Both the position numbers and the translations under genes were made by a program. The notes beneath the pieces are model-generated. The model was not told the DNA's origin and ran no database searches. It worked only from the letters and a program-made list of their open reading frames with translations. From Macondimonas sp045864775 (GTDB taxonomy: Bacteria > Pseudomonadota > Gammaproteobacteria > UBA5335), in NCBI GenBank assembly GCA_045864775.1, contig BTVR01000002.1, forward strand, positions 372,001-436,000: a DNA stretch of 64,000 bases, written 5' to 3'. Shown here piece after piece: positions 63,427 to 64,000 of this stretch (position 1 is its first letter; each line of letters begins with the position of its first letter).

Positions 63427-64000
63427 ATGCTCCGAGCCACACTGCGCATCCTGCAAGCGACCCGGGTCGTGCTGCGCTACCGCCTCGACGAACCGCTGTT
63501 CCATCTGGCGCTGATGCGCAACTGGCGCTGGGCGCGCCATGCCCTGCCCTGGCACTGGCGCGCCGAGGAACGCAGCTTCGGCCTGCGCCTGCGCCTGGCG
63601 CTGGAGGAACTGGGACCCGTCGCCATCAAGATGGGCCAGGCGCTGGCCACCCGCCGCGATCTGTTGCCACTCGAGGTCGCCGATGAACTGGCGCGACTGC
63701 AGGACCGGGTGCCGCCTTTCCCCGGCGCCGTCGCCCGCCGCATCGTCGAGGAAACCTACAACGCGCCGGTCGAGCGCGTGTTTGCCGAGTTTTCGGAGAC
63801 CCCGCTCGCCGCCGCGTCCATCGCCCAGGTTCATGCCGCACGGCTGAAGGACGGCCGCGAGGTGGTGGTGAAGCTGCTGCGGCCCGGCGTGGACCAGCGC
63901 ATCCGGGACGATCTGAGGGTGATGTATCTGATGGCCCGCTTCGTCGAGCGCTTCGTGCCGGACGGCCGCCGGCTGCGCGCGCGCGAGGTGATCGAGGATT
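63427..64000 (+). CDS. ubiB: Ubiquinone biosynthesis atypical kinase UbiB (3' end outside the window)
   Basis: The first 191 residues of UbiB, usually about 540. They include the N-terminal KxGQ segment AIKMGQALATRRDLLP, with the glycine intact, and the alanine-rich loop PLAAASIAQVHAARL, followed by VVVKLLRPG. It participates in ubiquinone assembly, probably as an ATPase. It follows ubiJ by 17 bp. Compare the ABC1 paralogue at 33054, which has KLAQ. Confidence 0.95.
   Translation, partial: MLRATLRILQATRVVLRYRLDEPLFHLALMRNWRWARHALPWHWRAEERSFGLRLRLALEELGPVAIKMGQALATRRDLLPLEVADELARLQDRVPPFPGAVARRIVEETYNAPVERVFAEFSETPLAAASIAQVHAARLKDGREVVVKLLRPGVDQRIRDDLRVMYLMARFVERFVPDGRRLRAREVIED

Overview
The window is a GC-rich, gene-dense piece of a Gram-negative chromosome. 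The gene neighbourhoods (lysC-csrA-tRNA-Ser(GCU), dapF-DUF484-xerC-hslVU, DUF971-ubiE-ubiJ-ubiB, mrcB-yoaA-tsaB, lipid A/Kdo genes) are typical of Gammaproteobacteria, probably a deep, Chromatiales-like branch. The lineage is an inference from gene order and family content. No intact insertion sequence, prophage or CRISPR array was found; almost everything looks like stable core genome.

Layout. 1-5.5 kb: aroC (cut by the window edge), prmB, psd, a small secreted protein with a strong sigma-54-type promoter, and a three-gene envelope operon (ICMT-like methyltransferase, small atypical kinase, YgiM-like SH3 protein). 5.5-13.5 kb: thiC, a Pcm-like methyltransferase, a rhodanese, and a lipid A/LPS-core group (waaA, hldE, an LpxL-type acyltransferase, kdkA). 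13.8-18.5 kb: tRNA-Ser, csrA, lysC, a Rieske protein, sprT, aroE, hemB. 18.5-26.6 kb: an alpha-E protein and a circularly permuted ATP-grasp protein, divergent from a 1131-residue transglutaminase/DUF2126 protein followed by a DUF2863-type protein and an unrecognised ORF. This resembles a predicted peptide ligase/peptidase system. 26.7-32.8 kb: a complete RND efflux operon (adaptor, permease, TolC-like channel). 33-38 kb: a divergent ABC1 kinase, a roughly 0.5 kb non-coding stretch, fbaB, a second small secreted protein and an OmpA-type protein. 38-43.6 kb: mrcB, a TPR lipoprotein, yoaA and tsaB in one operon. 43.6-49.2 kb: a phosphate cluster (phoU, a porin, a DUF2057 lipoprotein, phoR, phoB) with Pho-box-like direct repeats upstream of both phoB and the porin, and an apparent small RNA on the opposite strand between mrcB and phoU. 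49.4-57.2 kb: an orphan PAS membrane protein, pepN, kup and a glutamate-synthase-like FMN protein. 57.2-64 kb: dapF, DUF484, xerC, hslV, hslU, DUF971, ubiE, ubiJ and ubiB (cut by the window edge).

The most interesting items are the ATP-grasp/alpha-E/transglutaminase locus with its two extra downstream genes, the pair of small secreted proteins sharing an N-terminal L-A-x-V-x-G-Q-A motif (one apparently sigma-54 dependent), the Pho-box pair linking the porin to PhoBR, the orphan terminator plus long hairpin indicating an unannotated sRNA, and the structured non-coding stretch near 34.5-34.97 kb. All assignments were made by reading the sequence; no database search was run.
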